This document shows positions 53,633 to 62,821 of a stretch of DNA of 64,000 nucleotides, in pieces (position 1 is the stretch's first letter; every line of letters begins with the position of its first letter). The translations under genes were made by a program, and so were the position numbers. The DNA lies in assembly GCA_964020105.1 (NCBI GenBank), contig OZ026535.1:434001-498000 (forward strand). Reading direction: 5' to 3'. Below the pieces are notes generated by a model. It made no database searches. It was not told where the DNA came from and saw only the letters and a program-made list of their open reading frames with translations. Source of the DNA: G964020105 sp964020105 (GTDB taxonomy: Bacteria; Pseudomonadota; Alphaproteobacteria; WRAU01; Hepatincolaceae).

Positions 53633-55375
53633 GTGGATTTTTTCAAACAATTTCATAGCAAGATCAAAGATCTAACAGATACTATTGCAAGGGAGAGAAA
53701 TATTGATATTGGGGACAAATTTAATTTTGTAGTTGAGACACCTAAAAATGAAGCACATGGTGATATTTCTACTAATATTGCCATGATTTTATGTAAAAAA
53801 TTCTCCCTTACTCCACTTGAGTTAGGATTACTTTATAAACAGCACTTGGAGAAACTTCCAGAGATTACTAGTGTTAGTGTAGTTAATCCTGGCTTCATTA
53901 ATATTACAGTGGAGAATTTTTTTTGGCAGAATTGCTTAGGTGAGCTTTTAAAACAGGGTGATAATTTTGGTAGATCCAATATAGGTTGTGGCAAAAAGAT
54001 AAATTTAGAGTATGTTTCTGCTAATCCTACAGGACCTTTGCATGTTGGGCACGGCAGAGGCGCTGTTGTTGGTGACGTTTTGGCTGAGATTTATAAATTC
54101 TTAGGTTATGAGGTTACAAAAGAATATTATATTAATGATGCTGGTGGTCAGATAGAGGTGCTAGGAAAATCATTATATTATCGTTATTATGAGCTTTATG
54201 ATAGGCATCATGATATTGCAAGGGATGATAATTTTTATCCTGGAGAATATTTAATTGACACAGTAAAAAAATTATCTTCACAAGAAGGGGATAGATGGCT
54301 TTCTTTACCTAAGGATGAGGTTGTTAAATATTTTAAGACTTTTGTTTTGCAAGATATGATGCTTTGTATAAAGGAGGATCTTGATCTTTTAGGAGTTAAG
54401 CATGATATTTTCTCTTCGGAAAAAGAGATAGCTAATGATATAGAATATGGAAATGTTTTAAATTATTTGGCGGGTAAAGATTTGGTTTATATGGGTACAC
54501 TTAATCCACCTAAGGGGAAGATAGTTGAAGATTTTGAGGCAAGGGAGCAGAAGCTATTTAGGGCAACTCTTTTTGGTGATGATACCGATAGACCTCTTGA
54601 AAAAAGCAACTTGGAGCGTACATATTTTGCCAATGATATGATATATCATTACGATAAAATCAAAAGAGGATATGATTATTTAATTAATATTTGGGGAGCT
54701 GATCACGTTGGTTATATAAAAAGGATGTGTGTTGCTGTAGATGCTTTATCTGAGGGCAAAATTAAATTAGATATTATTACTTGTCAGATGGTAAATTTAT
54801 TAAAAGATGGTAGTCCATACCGTATGTCTAAAAGGGCTGGTAATTTTGTTACTTTAAAAGATTTAATCCAAGAAGTAGGTAGAGATGTTTATAGATTTAT
54901 GATGATTTCAAGGAAAAATGATGTTACTTTTGATCTTGATCTTAATGTAGCGAAGGAGCAGAGTGTAGACAATCCTATTTTTTATATACAGTATGCTTAT
55001 GCTAGGGTTCATTCTGTTTTAGAAAATGCTAATGAGCATTTTAGCTTATCCTCAGATTCTTTCAGAGCAGTGGATTTTTCATTACTTAAAGGGAAAGAAG
55101 AAATAATTTTGATAAAAAACTTATTAAAATTACCAAGATATCTTGAAAATGCTCTACAAAACAATGATCCTCATAAGATTTATCTTTATTTGATGGAAAT
55201 TTCATCAAACTTCCACACCTTGTGGAATGCAGGTAGAGAAGATAGTGATATGCGTTTTATTATAAAAAATAACCAAATCTTAACCATTGCTAGATTATCC
55301 TTACTAAAGGGCGTAGCAATTTGTATAAAAAATATGTTACAGCTTTTAGGGGTTAATATTAAAGAGAAAATGTAA
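53633..55375 (+). CDS. argS: arginyl-tRNA synthetase
   Basis: Class I tRNA synthetase of 580 residues. The additional N-terminal ArgS domain occupies about 1-110. The HIGH motif is HVGHGRG (after NPTGPL) and the KMSKS-equivalent is RMSKRAGNF. It starts at GTG 53633, with AAGGA 7 bases upstream. It is divergent from erpA. The SPOR-domain gene begins 2 bases after its stop, so argS, SPOR, tatB and tatC form one run. Confidence 0.96.
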   Translation: MDFFKQFHSKIKDLTDTIARERNIDIGDKFNFVVETPKNEAHGDISTNIAMILCKKFSLTPLELGLLYKQHLEKLPEITSVSVVNPGFINITVENFFWQNCLGELLKQGDNFGRSNIGCGKKINLEYVSANPTGPLHVGHGRGAVVGDVLAEIYKFLGYEVTKEYYINDAGGQIEVLGKSLYYRYYELYDRHHDIARDDNFYPGEYLIDTVKKLSSQEGDRWLSLPKDEVVKYFKTFVLQDMMLCIKEDLDLLGVKHDIFSSEKEIANDIEYGNVLNYLAGKDLVYMGTLNPPKGKIVEDFEAREQKLFRATLFGDDTDRPLEKSNLERTYFANDMIYHYDKIKRGYDYLINIWGADHVGYIKRMCVAVDALSEGKIKLDIITCQMVNLLKDGSPYRMSKRAGNFVTLKDLIQEVGRDVYRFMMISRKNDVTFDLDLNVAKEQSVDNPIFYIQYAYARVHSVLENANEHFSLSSDSFRAVDFSLLKGKEEIILIKNLLKLPRYLENALQNNDPHKIYLYLMEISSNFHTLWNAGREDSDMRFIIKNNQILTIARLSLLKGVAICIKNMLQLLGVNIKEKM

Positions 55376-55376
55376 A

Positions 55377-56453
55377 ATGGCAAACTTTTATTTTAATGAA
55401 GATAAAAAAGCAGGCAGAGCAAACTCTGATCCTCTTAATGCTTCCACCAAAGATACAAACTTTATAAGTAAAATGACTAGAAAAAATATGAGTTCCCGTG
55501 ATGATATGGAAAAAATAGACTTGGATAGTATAGAAAAGGATACTTTTTTTAGTGGTGTAGAGAAAAAAGAAAGTTCAGAATATTTCTCTTCTGTTATGAA
55601 GGGATTCGTTTTTATATTTATGTTGTTAGTATCTCTTTTAGCTATCTTTTTGATCTTTAAGACACCATATTACGATTTTTATGCGCAAAAAGATCCTTAT
55701 GTATTAGAATCCCCAGCTGGATCTGAGGTTGTTAATCCATTTGCCAAAAATCCTAATGACAATTCTCTAGCACAGCCTACAATTCCTATTATAGAAGAGG
55801 GTGGAATCCTTAGTAGTAAGGATAATCAACTTGATAGTGAACTCTCTGCTGTTGAGAGTGAAAGTAAATCTGATATCACCAAACTAGTAAAAAATAATAA
55901 AATTGCAGAACTTACTAAGCCAGAGGTGAAAAAGCCTGCCATAACTAAGAAACCTGAGGTAAATGTTAAAAACACTAAGGTTGTTGTGAAATCTACTTTA
56001 GCAGAGATTAAAAATAATAAGATTGAAAGTAACGAGCAAGTAGTGCAGGAGGAAAATCCTTCTGTTTTAGATTTTGGCTATGCTACTGGTAAAGGCACTC
56101 AAAAGGATTCCACTACTAATACTTTACAATCGGGACAAACTACTGATATGGTTTGGTTGGTAAGTTTGTATTCTACTAAGGATAAGAATGAATTACAAAA
56201 TCGTTTAGATAGATTAAAATCTAGTAGACCTTTAATATTTAAAGATGCTGTTATTTATTTTACTGAAGGTTCTGTTGATGGAGTAAGTAATTACCGTATT
56301 GCAGTTGCTAAAAATAACTCTGGTGTTGCTTATCCAAGTTTTACTAGCCAGAAAGAAGCCAGAGATTATTGCTCATCTATTAAGTTACAAAAGCTAGATT
56401 GCTTTAGTATATCGGTAGCTAAGGGTAATTTGGTAAACTATTTAGTAAAATAG
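55377..56453 (+). CDS. SPOR-domain envelope protein
   Basis: A 358-residue inner-membrane protein with one transmembrane helix at about 76-94 (FVFIFMLLVSLLAIFLIF). A periplasmic linker rich in Lys, Asn and Pro runs to about 260. The C-terminal SPOR domain covers about 275-350 (MVWLVSLYSTKDKNEL to CFSISVAKGN). SPOR domains bind peptidoglycan stripped of stem peptides, mostly at the division site. Position right after argS is typical in alphaproteobacteria. The next gene (tatB) starts immediately after its stop codon. Confidence 0.88.
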   Translation: MANFYFNEDKKAGRANSDPLNASTKDTNFISKMTRKNMSSRDDMEKIDLDSIEKDTFFSGVEKKESSEYFSSVMKGFVFIFMLLVSLLAIFLIFKTPYYDFYAQKDPYVLESPAGSEVVNPFAKNPNDNSLAQPTIPIIEEGGILSSKDNQLDSELSAVESESKSDITKLVKNNKIAELTKPEVKKPAITKKPEVNVKNTKVVVKSTLAEIKNNKIESNEQVVQEENPSVLDFGYATGKGTQKDSTTNTLQSGQTTDMVWLVSLYSTKDKNELQNRLDRLKSSRPLIFKDAVIYFTEGSVDGVSNYRIAVAKNNSGVAYPSFTSQKEARDYCSSIKLQKLDCFSISVAKGNLVNYLVK

Positions 56454-56678
56454 ATGTTTGGCATTAGTTTATATGAATTACTGATAGTTTTATTTGTGAT
56501 TTTTATTTTTATTAGACCATCTGATATTGGTAACATTATATATAGTTTTAAGGTATTGGTTTTTCGTATAAGGTTATTTGTTGGGGAGATAATTAAAGAG
56601 ATTGAACAAACGGCTCTCCTTGATGACTTGAAAAAACTAAATGTAGTAGAAAAACCAGATGATAAAAATAGTAGATAA
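56454..56678 (+). CDS. tatB: Tat translocase subunit TatB-like
   Basis: A 74-residue protein with one N-terminal hydrophobic helix (about 3-22, starting with F-G-I-S-L-Y-E-L) followed by an amphipathic helix (VFRIRLFVGEIIKEIEQT) and a short charged tail. The Glu at position 8 inside the helix is the conserved TatB residue. It has no Phe-Gly hinge as strong as TatA, and tatC follows directly, so I call it TatB. TatA must be elsewhere if present. The tatC start overlaps its end by 20 bases. Confidence 0.8.
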   Translation: MFGISLYELLIVLFVIFIFIRPSDIGNIIYSFKVLVFRIRLFVGEIIKEIEQTALLDDLKKLNVVEKPDDKNSR

Positions 56679-57396
56679 AAAGAAGACTTTCAAAGAGCAT
56701 ATAGCAGAGTTAAGAAGATTTCTTCTTTTGAATATATTTTCTTATTTAATAATTTTTGCAATATGTTTTTATTTTGCCAATGAGATATATAGTATATTTT
56801 CCTCTTCTTTGGCCACCTCTCTATTGGATAAAGGCTTAGATGCTGATTTCATTGTAACCTCAGTTACTGAGGTATTTGGTACTTATATTAAATTAGCATT
56901 TTTTGTCAGCTTAATATTTTTTTTACCAATATTTTTGCTTTTTTTATTTATATATTTTTACCCTATACTATCTTCTAAAGAACGTAATATAAGTATTTTA
57001 TTGTTATTTTTGATACCTATTTTATTTTTTATGGGGGTTGCTTTTACATTCTTTATAGGATTTGGAGTAGTATGGGATTTTTTTATTGAACTATCAACTA
57101 AAAACTCACAGATAGTAATTTTACCTAAGGTATCGGAATATATTAGTTTAGTTTTAAGTATTACAATAGCATTCGGCTTGGCCTTTGAGATTCCTGTATT
57201 ATTAGTGCTTTTACACATATTAAATATTATTAACGAAAAAGATATTTTAAGATTCGCTAAGTATGCTATTGTAATTGCTTTTGTTTTAGGAGCTATGCTT
57301 ACTCCGCCTGATCCACTAAGTCAGATTATTGTGGCGCTTATTATGATTATACTTTATTATCTTTCATATTTCATTGTAAGATTTATTAATAAGTGA
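56659..57396 (+). CDS. tatC: Sec-independent protein translocase TatC
   Basis: Six-helix core of the twin-arginine translocase, 245 residues. The family opening is seen as KKKTFKEHIAELRRFLLLN (the E-L-R-R motif), followed by the helices and the conserved E in FEIPVLLVLL and P in TPPDPLSQ. The ATG at 56659 overlaps the end of tatB by 20 bases, and the ribosome site is weak, so coupling is probable. Together with tatB it implies export of folded redox proteins. Confidence 0.94.
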   Translation: MIKIVDKKKTFKEHIAELRRFLLLNIFSYLIIFAICFYFANEIYSIFSSSLATSLLDKGLDADFIVTSVTEVFGTYIKLAFFVSLIFFLPIFLLFLFIYFYPILSSKERNISILLLFLIPILFFMGVAFTFFIGFGVVWDFFIELSTKNSQIVILPKVSEYISLVLSITIAFGLAFEIPVLLVLLHILNIINEKDILRFAKYAIVIAFVLGAMLTPPDPLSQIIVALIMIILYYLSYFIVRFINK

Positions 57397-57450
57397 TAGA
57401 ATCCACATACCTGTTGAGGTTTAGATAGTTTAAAAATTGGAGTGCTAATT

Positions 57451-57795
57451 ATGGATAGTTCTTATAAAGAATATACAGCTATGCTGTCTAAAAATATTTC
57501 TGAGATCAGAAAGCTACAACCTGAGGCTATGAGTGGATTTTCAGCGTTAGCTACAGGAGCTACTAAGAATTCTACCTTAGATAAAAAAACAAAAGAATTT
57601 GTGGCAATTGGTATAGCTGTGGCTACAAGGTGTCCTGGTTGTATTGGCTTTCACGCTAAGGCATTAGTAGAGCTTGGTGCCACTAGGGAAGAATTTTCTG
57701 AAGTATTAGCAATGGCCGTATATATGGGAGGTGGCCCTTCTTTGATGTACTCTGCCGAGGCTCTAAAGGCTTTTGATGAGTTCTCTGAGAAATAA
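57451..57795 (+). CDS. AhpD-like carboxymuconolactone decarboxylase-family protein
   Basis: A 114-residue all-helical protein of the AhpD/CMD family. The redox pair is CPGC in ATRCPGCIGFHAKAL, with the following His as the usual proton relay (C-x-x-C-x-x-x-H). The sequence GATREEFSEVLAMAVYMGGG is the typical second helix. I use the ATG at 57451 (GGAG 8 bases upstream) rather than the GTG at 57442. A hydroperoxide-reducing or thiol-relay role is likely. It follows tatC by 54 bases and faces the MBL-fold gene at its 3' side. Confidence 0.86.
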   Translation: MDSSYKEYTAMLSKNISEIRKLQPEAMSGFSALATGATKNSTLDKKTKEFVAIGIAVATRCPGCIGFHAKALVELGATREEFSEVLAMAVYMGGGPSLMYSAEALKAFDEFSEK

Positions 57796-57804
57796 TATTA
57801 AACT

Positions 57805-58572
57805 CTATTTTTGAGGTAATAATTTATCAAAAAGAAGGTATCCTAAATTAACTTTAATGGTTGAGCGGTTAGGATATTTTTCTTTAATCATTTTATCCAA
57901 CTCTTCTATAGAGCTTGTTTTTTTTGCTATTTCGTAGGATGATTTTAAATATTCTATATTTTCGGCTATGGTGGCAAAATTACTAATACTACCATGACCA
58001 CTTACTACGTTGGTATAGTTATTTTTTTGACTATTGATATATTCTAATCCTTCTATGAATTTATCATATTTATAAACTAAAAGGTGTCCATTATACTGAG
58101 CTAAATCACCCACGACTACTACCGATAGTTCTTTTATCCACAGTACTATATGATTTAAGGCATGTGCCTCTTTAATATTTGTTACCTCAAAGCTTATATT
58201 ATCTATTTTAAATTCTTTTTTAAGGGTAAATTTAGGAATTAAAGATAAATGCTTACCTTTTTCTTTAAGTTCATCTATTATATTTGCATCTGAAAATGTT
58301 GGTAGATCATAAAAAGCCTCCATTCCACCATAATGATCTATATGAGCGTGTCCTATTATTACCATAACAATATCTTTATTAAGCTTTTCTGCATATTTTC
58401 TTAATTGACAACCATATGCATAATTATGCTGAGTATCGTATATTACCAGTGAGGTTGGACATTCAATAATCACAGAGTTGACAAAATAATTAGCTCGAAT
58501 ACAAAAACTATGAATTTTGATATCCTCTGTAAACTCTATTACCTCTATCATTTCTCTAAGTTTATATTCCAT
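57805..58572 (-). CDS. metallo-beta-lactamase-fold hydrolase
   Basis: A 255-residue protein of the MBL superfamily. The metal signature HAHIDH is at 75-80. Further ligands appear as His in EAHALNHIV and Asp in VVVGDLAQYNGH, with a final His in VVSGHGS. No signal peptide, so cytoplasmic. The specific reaction is unknown; hydrolysis of a lactone, thioester or phosphodiester is typical. It starts 5 bases after the kinase gene's stop codon, making it the last gene of the pnuC-kinase-MBL unit. Confidence 0.82.
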   Translation of the reverse strand: MEYKLREMIEVIEFTEDIKIHSFCIRANYFVNSVIIECPTSLVIYDTQHNYAYGCQLRKYAEKLNKDIVMVIIGHAHIDHYGGMEAFYDLPTFSDANIIDELKEKGKHLSLIPKFTLKKEFKIDNISFEVTNIKEAHALNHIVLWIKELSVVVVGDLAQYNGHLLVYKYDKFIEGLEYINSQKNNYTNVVSGHGSISNFATIAENIEYLKSSYEIAKKTSSIEELDKMIKEKYPNRSTIKVNLGYLLFDKLLPQK

Positions 58573-58577
58573 AAGTA

Positions 58578-59450
58578 TTATCCTCCATTATCAAAGCAAT
58601 CCCATTTCTTTTGTAGGCTAGCATAAATTGGGCTAGATAAAGCAATATAGTTTATATTTTTATGACTGTTTATACTATCCATCATAAAAAACCACACTAT
58701 ACTATAATAATCTTGTAACATATTATATAGTTTTAGTTTTTTATAATCTATAGGATATTTATAAGCATCTATAAAAATGTTGAAATTAGTGCTTCCTAAA
58801 ATATTATAAATTTGTGCGAAATCAAAATATCTATCATTAATACTTGCATATTCAAAGTCTATTAAAAATAATTTCCTATCTTTAGTTACTATAAAGTTAT
58901 TAATATTAAGATCATTATGGCATAGACATAAGTCTTCTTTCAAATATGATATTTGCTTGAATATTTTTTCACCATATTCTAAAGTGTTTTTTAAAGTGAA
59001 GTTATTCAACTGGCTTTGCTTTATATATTTTATATAAGTATGTGCTGTATCTTTAAGCTCTCTTTTTGGTAAAATAAGTTTACTATCATGCATAATTTTC
59101 ACTATATTAGACATATGTTTAATAATTAATGTATCAATATTATTAAGTTGTAAATTAGTGCCATCAATATATTCTAACACAAAGTAATCATCATTAAAAT
59201 AATAGCATTCCGCAGTAATTTTTAGTCTAGAAAATTGCTTGATTAAAAAATGATGCACATCAAGAGGTAATACACACTGATTATTTTTACTAAATAATTT
59301 AAGTACCAAACTATGTTTTTCTGTTTCTATAAAAAACACATCATTAGTTAAGGCTATGTGATCTTTTTTTATTGTAATTATCTTTGCAAAATGATCTTCT
59401 ATATCATTTATGATGCTTTCTGAAATTATTTGATTAATTTTTTCTTCCAT
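58578..59450 (-). CDS. choline/thiamine-kinase-like phosphotransferase
   Basis: A 290-residue member of the choline/ethanolamine/thiamine kinase fold. The catalytic Brenner-type motif is CHNDLNINNF (H178, D180, N184/N185), and the metal aspartate is in FLIDFEYASINDRYFD (D198). An ATP-binding lysine lies in HSLVLKLFS. In LicA-type proteins the substrate is choline; in ThiK-type proteins it is thiamine. The coupling to a PnuC-type transporter (25-base overlap) favours a vitamin or nucleoside that is trapped by phosphorylation after uptake. Starts at ATG 59450. Confidence 0.78.
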   Translation of the reverse strand: MEEKINQIISESIINDIEDHFAKIITIKKDHIALTNDVFFIETEKHSLVLKLFSKNNQCVLPLDVHHFLIKQFSRLKITAECYYFNDDYFVLEYIDGTNLQLNNIDTLIIKHMSNIVKIMHDSKLILPKRELKDTAHTYIKYIKQSQLNNFTLKNTLEYGEKIFKQISYLKEDLCLCHNDLNINNFIVTKDRKLFLIDFEYASINDRYFDFAQIYNILGSTNFNIFIDAYKYPIDYKKLKLYNMLQDYYSIVWFFMMDSINSHKNINYIALSSPIYASLQKKWDCFDNGG

Positions 59451-59995
59451 CTAAAGTAACCAATTATGGCTATTACCATGTAAGCTAATACTAAGGGAAT
59501 TAAATAATATAGTTGTAAATTTATTAGCAATAGGATTGAGGTTGCATTGATAAGTATCCAATATATCCAGTTGGAGCATATTTTTTTTACTTGCAAGTAT
59601 GTTGCTAGCAATGAGAAAGAAAAAATCAATGAATCCAGAGTTGAGTAAGAGGATTTAACTATAAATATAAGTAATGCTTCTATGGCTGTGTTAATAATTA
59701 GGGTTATAAAAATCATAATCAGATGAGTTTTTATAGATAATTCTGATATTTGGATCTCTTTAGAATTTATTTTTTTTGCCCATAATATATAACCATATAT
59801 TGCCATTAAGGCGTAATATATGCTTAATATGAACTGCAAATAAACTTGTTGAGTATAATAAATATATGCTAAGAATATAGAGCTGATGAAAGCAAAAAAC
59901 CAAGCAATTATTTTTTCTTTTATAAGAAATATAACATACAGCAAACCGAGAATTGTTGAGGTATTCTCTATTACTGTATTATTAAAAAAATCCAA
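59426..59995 (-). CDS. pnuC: PnuC-family vitamin transporter
   Basis: Integral membrane protein of 189 residues with about seven hydrophobic segments, of the PnuC type (about 14-34 to 165-183). The conserved aromatic-rich stretch LQFILSIYYALMAIYGYILW is visible, as is the C-terminal Arg-Trp-Lys-rich tail. PnuC takes up nicotinamide riboside; PnuT relatives take up thiamine, and PnuX riboflavin. No substrate can be read from the sequence. It starts at TTG 59995 and overlaps the kinase gene, suggesting import-and-phosphorylate salvage. The promoter is not obvious. Confidence 0.82.
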   Translation of the reverse strand: MDFFNNTVIENTSTILGLLYVIFLIKEKIIAWFFAFISSIFLAYIYYTQQVYLQFILSIYYALMAIYGYILWAKKINSKEIQISELSIKTHLIMIFITLIINTAIEALLIFIVKSSYSTLDSLIFSFSLLATYLQVKKICSNWIYWILINATSILLLINLQLYYLIPLVLAYMVIAIIGYFRWKKKLIK

Positions 59996-60056
59996 TCAAA
60001 CACCTGATAAGTACAAACAATTATTACGACAGTAGTATATTACTAAAGCAAGTTAA

Positions 60057-60085
60057 TTGCAAATATTAAAATACTGTGATATTTT
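60057..60085 (+). promoter_or_regulatory. extended -10 promoter for gltX
   Basis: TTGCAA at 60057-60062 and TATTTT at 60080-60085 are 17 bases apart, with TGA directly before the -10 forming an extended element. The start codon lies about 30 bases downstream. Confidence 0.5.
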
Positions 60086-60115
60086 GTAGTTATGATCTTA
60101 AAGCAAGGGGGAAAA

Positions 60116-61522
60116 ATGACTATAGTAACAAGATTTGCACCATCACCAACGGGTTATTTACATATAGGTGGAGCAAGGACTGCTCTATTTAACTATTTAT
60201 ATTCGCGTAAGTGTAGGGGTAGGTTTTTACTAAGAATAGAGGATACAGATCTTGAGAGATCAACAAAAGAGGCAGTAGATGCTATTATTAATGGGTTGGA
60301 TTGGTTAGGATTAACTCCAGATGAGCCACCTGTATTTCAGATGCAAAGACAAAAAAGACATATTGAGGCAGGAGAGCATTTATTACAACTTGGAAGGGCT
60401 TATAAGTGTTATTGCACAAAAGAAGAGTTAGAGGAAAGAAGAAAACAAAGCGAGGCACAAGGTAATGTTTATGTTTATGATGGTCGCTGTAGAGATTTAA
60501 CTGAAACGGATAAGCATAAAGGTATGTCTTACGCCATAAGGGTTAAAGTTAATAAAGAGGGGAGTACTATTATTCATGATCTTGTAATGGGTAAAATAGA
60601 AGTTAATAACTCTCAGTTAGATGATTTAATTATACTAAGAAGTGACAGTGTACCAACGTATATGTTTGCGGTTGTGGTGGATGATCATGATATGGGTATC
60701 ACACACGTTATCAGGGGAGACGATCATTTAACCAATGCTTTCAGACAATATCAAATATATACAGCCTTTGGATGGAGTGTACCTGAATTTGCTCATTTAC
60801 CATTAATTCATTCGCAAGATGGAGGCAAGTTATCTAAAAGAAAAGGTGCAGTAGCTGTGGAAGATTACAGAGATATGGGATTTTTACCGCAAGCAATTAG
60901 AAACTATCTCCTTAAATTAGGTTGGTCTCATGGTAATGATGAAATTATCAGCGATGCTGAGGCAATAGATTGGTTTCATGTGAAAGATATAAATAAATCA
61001 CCTGCAAAATTTGATATGGTTAAGCTAACCAGTATTAATCATCATTATATTAAGATAAGCGATAATGAAAGTTTATTAGCTTTAATGGAGTATTTTATAA
61101 ATAAGTATCATAAAGATAGTATTAATCCACTTTATAGAAGTTATTTATTGCAAGGCTTAACTTCTATCAAAGAAAGAAGCAAAACAGTAGTAGATTTAGT
61201 AAATAATTCATTATTTTATATTTTGCAACCATCCTTCCATTTAGAGAGTAATATAAGGTCAGCTTTGCTAGCTAATAAACATATATTGCAAGAGGAATAC
61301 GAGCTATTACAGAAGGTTATTGATTGGGAAAAGGATAATCTTTATCAATGTATTAAAAGTTACTGTGAATCCAAGGGTATGAAACTTAATCAGGTTGTAG
61401 AAGTTTTAAGGATTGCTATTACTTCGCAATTAAGTTCAGCTGCCTCAAATTTTGAGATCATGGCCATATTGGGCAAAGAGGAAACTTTATTTAGAATTGA
61501 AAAAACATTGCAGATAATATAA
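60116..61522 (+). CDS. gltX: glutamyl-tRNA synthetase
   Basis: Class I synthetase of 468 residues. The HIGH motif is seen in FAPSPTGYLHIGGARTALFN, and the KMSKS equivalent is KLSKRKGA. The middle contains LRIEDTDLERS and VVDDHDMGITHVIRGDDH. I use the ATG at 60116, just after GGGGGAA, because the family starts M-x-x-V-x-T-R-F-A-P; an upstream in-frame ATG at 60092 adds eight unrelated residues. Alphaproteobacteria often carry two gltX copies, one charging tRNA-Gln; which this is cannot be told here. Confidence 0.95.
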   Translation: MTIVTRFAPSPTGYLHIGGARTALFNYLYSRKCRGRFLLRIEDTDLERSTKEAVDAIINGLDWLGLTPDEPPVFQMQRQKRHIEAGEHLLQLGRAYKCYCTKEELEERRKQSEAQGNVYVYDGRCRDLTETDKHKGMSYAIRVKVNKEGSTIIHDLVMGKIEVNNSQLDDLIILRSDSVPTYMFAVVVDDHDMGITHVIRGDDHLTNAFRQYQIYTAFGWSVPEFAHLPLIHSQDGGKLSKRKGAVAVEDYRDMGFLPQAIRNYLLKLGWSHGNDEIISDAEAIDWFHVKDINKSPAKFDMVKLTSINHHYIKISDNESLLALMEYFINKYHKDSINPLYRSYLLQGLTSIKERSKTVVDLVNNSLFYILQPSFHLESNIRSALLANKHILQEEYELLQKVIDWEKDNLYQCIKSYCESKGMKLNQVVEVLRIAITSQLSSAASNFEIMAILGKEETLFRIEKTLQII

Positions 61523-61557
61523 TATCAGACTATAAATAATTTTTTAGTAATAATTAA

Positions 61558-61965
61558 CTATTTATCATTAATCAGGTAGGGTAGGGCAAGTTTGTTTTTA
61601 ATTAACTCTCTACTTAAAGATTTATTTCCATCTATAAATTCGCAATCGAAACGAAAGTACTTATCTTTTTTGCAATTTTTAAGTGTTAAGGCAGTCGAAT
61701 TTTTTATGAAATTTATTGTGAATAATTTAGCTTTATTTGCTTTAGCTTTATCAGCTTTCTTACCTCTTATTTCTGCAGTATCAACTCCTAAAATTCTAAT
61801 GGACATAGGATTAAGATAACTGGGAAAATTATCTTCTAAAATATTAAAATTACAAGTGTCTCCATCAAAACAATCTATAAATTCAAATTTATTAATATCA
61901 AATCCGTAGAGGCTATTTGTAAATAAGCAGTAAAAAACATATAACGTACATCTAAAATAGTTCAT
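61558..61965 (-). CDS. exported staphylococcal-nuclease-like protein
   Basis: A 135-residue protein with a hydrophobic, Tyr/Phe-rich N terminus (MNYFRCTLYVFYCLFTNSLY) that looks like a signal peptide, followed by a thermonuclease-type OB domain. Motifs are FIDCFDGDTCNF (metal Asp region), RILGVDTAEIRG (Arg and Glu) and FDCEFIDG with a downstream LSRELI. The ATG at 61965 gives the signal; a TTG at 62004 would add 13 residues. If exported and active it could degrade host or environmental nucleic acid. Activity rests on motif reading. Confidence 0.7.
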   Translation of the reverse strand: MNYFRCTLYVFYCLFTNSLYGFDINKFEFIDCFDGDTCNFNILEDNFPSYLNPMSIRILGVDTAEIRGKKADKAKANKAKLFTINFIKNSTALTLKNCKKDKYFRFDCEFIDGNKSLSRELIKNKLALPYLINDK

Positions 61966-62263
61966 AATTGTACTTTTGGTTGCATTAAGGAAAAGTATAT
62001 ACAACTATCGAGAAAAATACAACTTTAAATAGATTACGGTGATATTTGTAATAAGAAGCTATTAAATGGGAGAGGAGAGATTAATGAATGGATGGGGTTT
62101 TGGGAGTGAGAGAGACTTAATAAAGGCCTAACTAATCGTCTAAGAAGCCTGAAAAAACTAGGAAATTAGGAGAATTATGAAAAATAAAGTTGCTAATTGT
62201 ATAGGACAAATTAAATAGCAAAATACATCCATTTAAAATGGTGAAAATTTTTAGGCAGACCTA

Positions 62264-62445
62264 ATTTTTTGTTATAGTGTCAAGGAGTTATGTTTTTTCA
62301 AGATCCTCTCTACTGCTGAGCGGTGTTATTTTTCTATTAAGGATTAGTATATAAAAGTTACATTTCAGATATAAAATAATGCTTTTTAGTAAATTGGCAA
62401 GGCATTAAATACCTCATCTAATAAATATAAATCAAAAAGGGAAGA
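62264..62445 (+). repeat. dispersed repeat, copy B
   Basis: Diverged match to 18796-18975 (see that entry), 43 kb away and in the same orientation. Conserved blocks include TTTTTCTATTAAGGATTAGT, AAAAGTTACATTTCAGATAT, ATGCTTTTTAGTAAATTGGC and TAATAAATATAAATC. No flanking direct repeats are obvious. Confidence 0.5.
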
Positions 62446-62705
62446 GATATTAATATATTCTACATTTCTAGTATAATAAGCGCTCAATAGATTGGTTGAG
62501 CTGCTCAGCTAGAAAAACTAAGGTTTTATGAGCAGATTCACTTCTACCTGTAATTCAACTGCTTAAATTTTTTCAGCAAAGTTTTTTTGATTTTAAAATT
62601 TTTTCTAATAATAACTAATCTAGTATTAAGTTCATTAGAAGTATTTTAAAAATCCCTTTAAATATAGGGGCTTTAAAGATTTTTGCCATTTAGGAATCGT
62701 ATTTT

Positions 62706-62734
62706 TTGACATAATATTCACTACAGTGTATAAA
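62706..62734 (+). promoter_or_regulatory. sigma-70-type promoter for tandem lipoproteins
   Basis: Perfect TTGACA (62706-62711) and TATAAA (62729-62734), 17 bases apart. Overlapping 16-base direct repeats with a 19-base period cover the -10 and the bases after it and could be an operator. Confidence 0.6.
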
Positions 62735-62821
62735 TACCTACTATAATGTATGAATATGTGATAAGATAGAATTAACAAAATAGAAATATAGCAACAAATT
62801 TAATTTTATGGAGTAATTAAA

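Larger units (their letters stand above)
61966..62821. other. 850-base noncoding stretch with repeat copy B
   Basis: No gene I can support. It holds the second copy of the dispersed repeat (62264-62445), several stop-interrupted frames that could be decayed gene remains, the lipoprotein promoter (62706-62734), and short direct repeats in that promoter: CTACAGTGTATAAATA near 62721 and CTATAATGTATGAATA near 62740, period 19. Confidence 0.5.
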
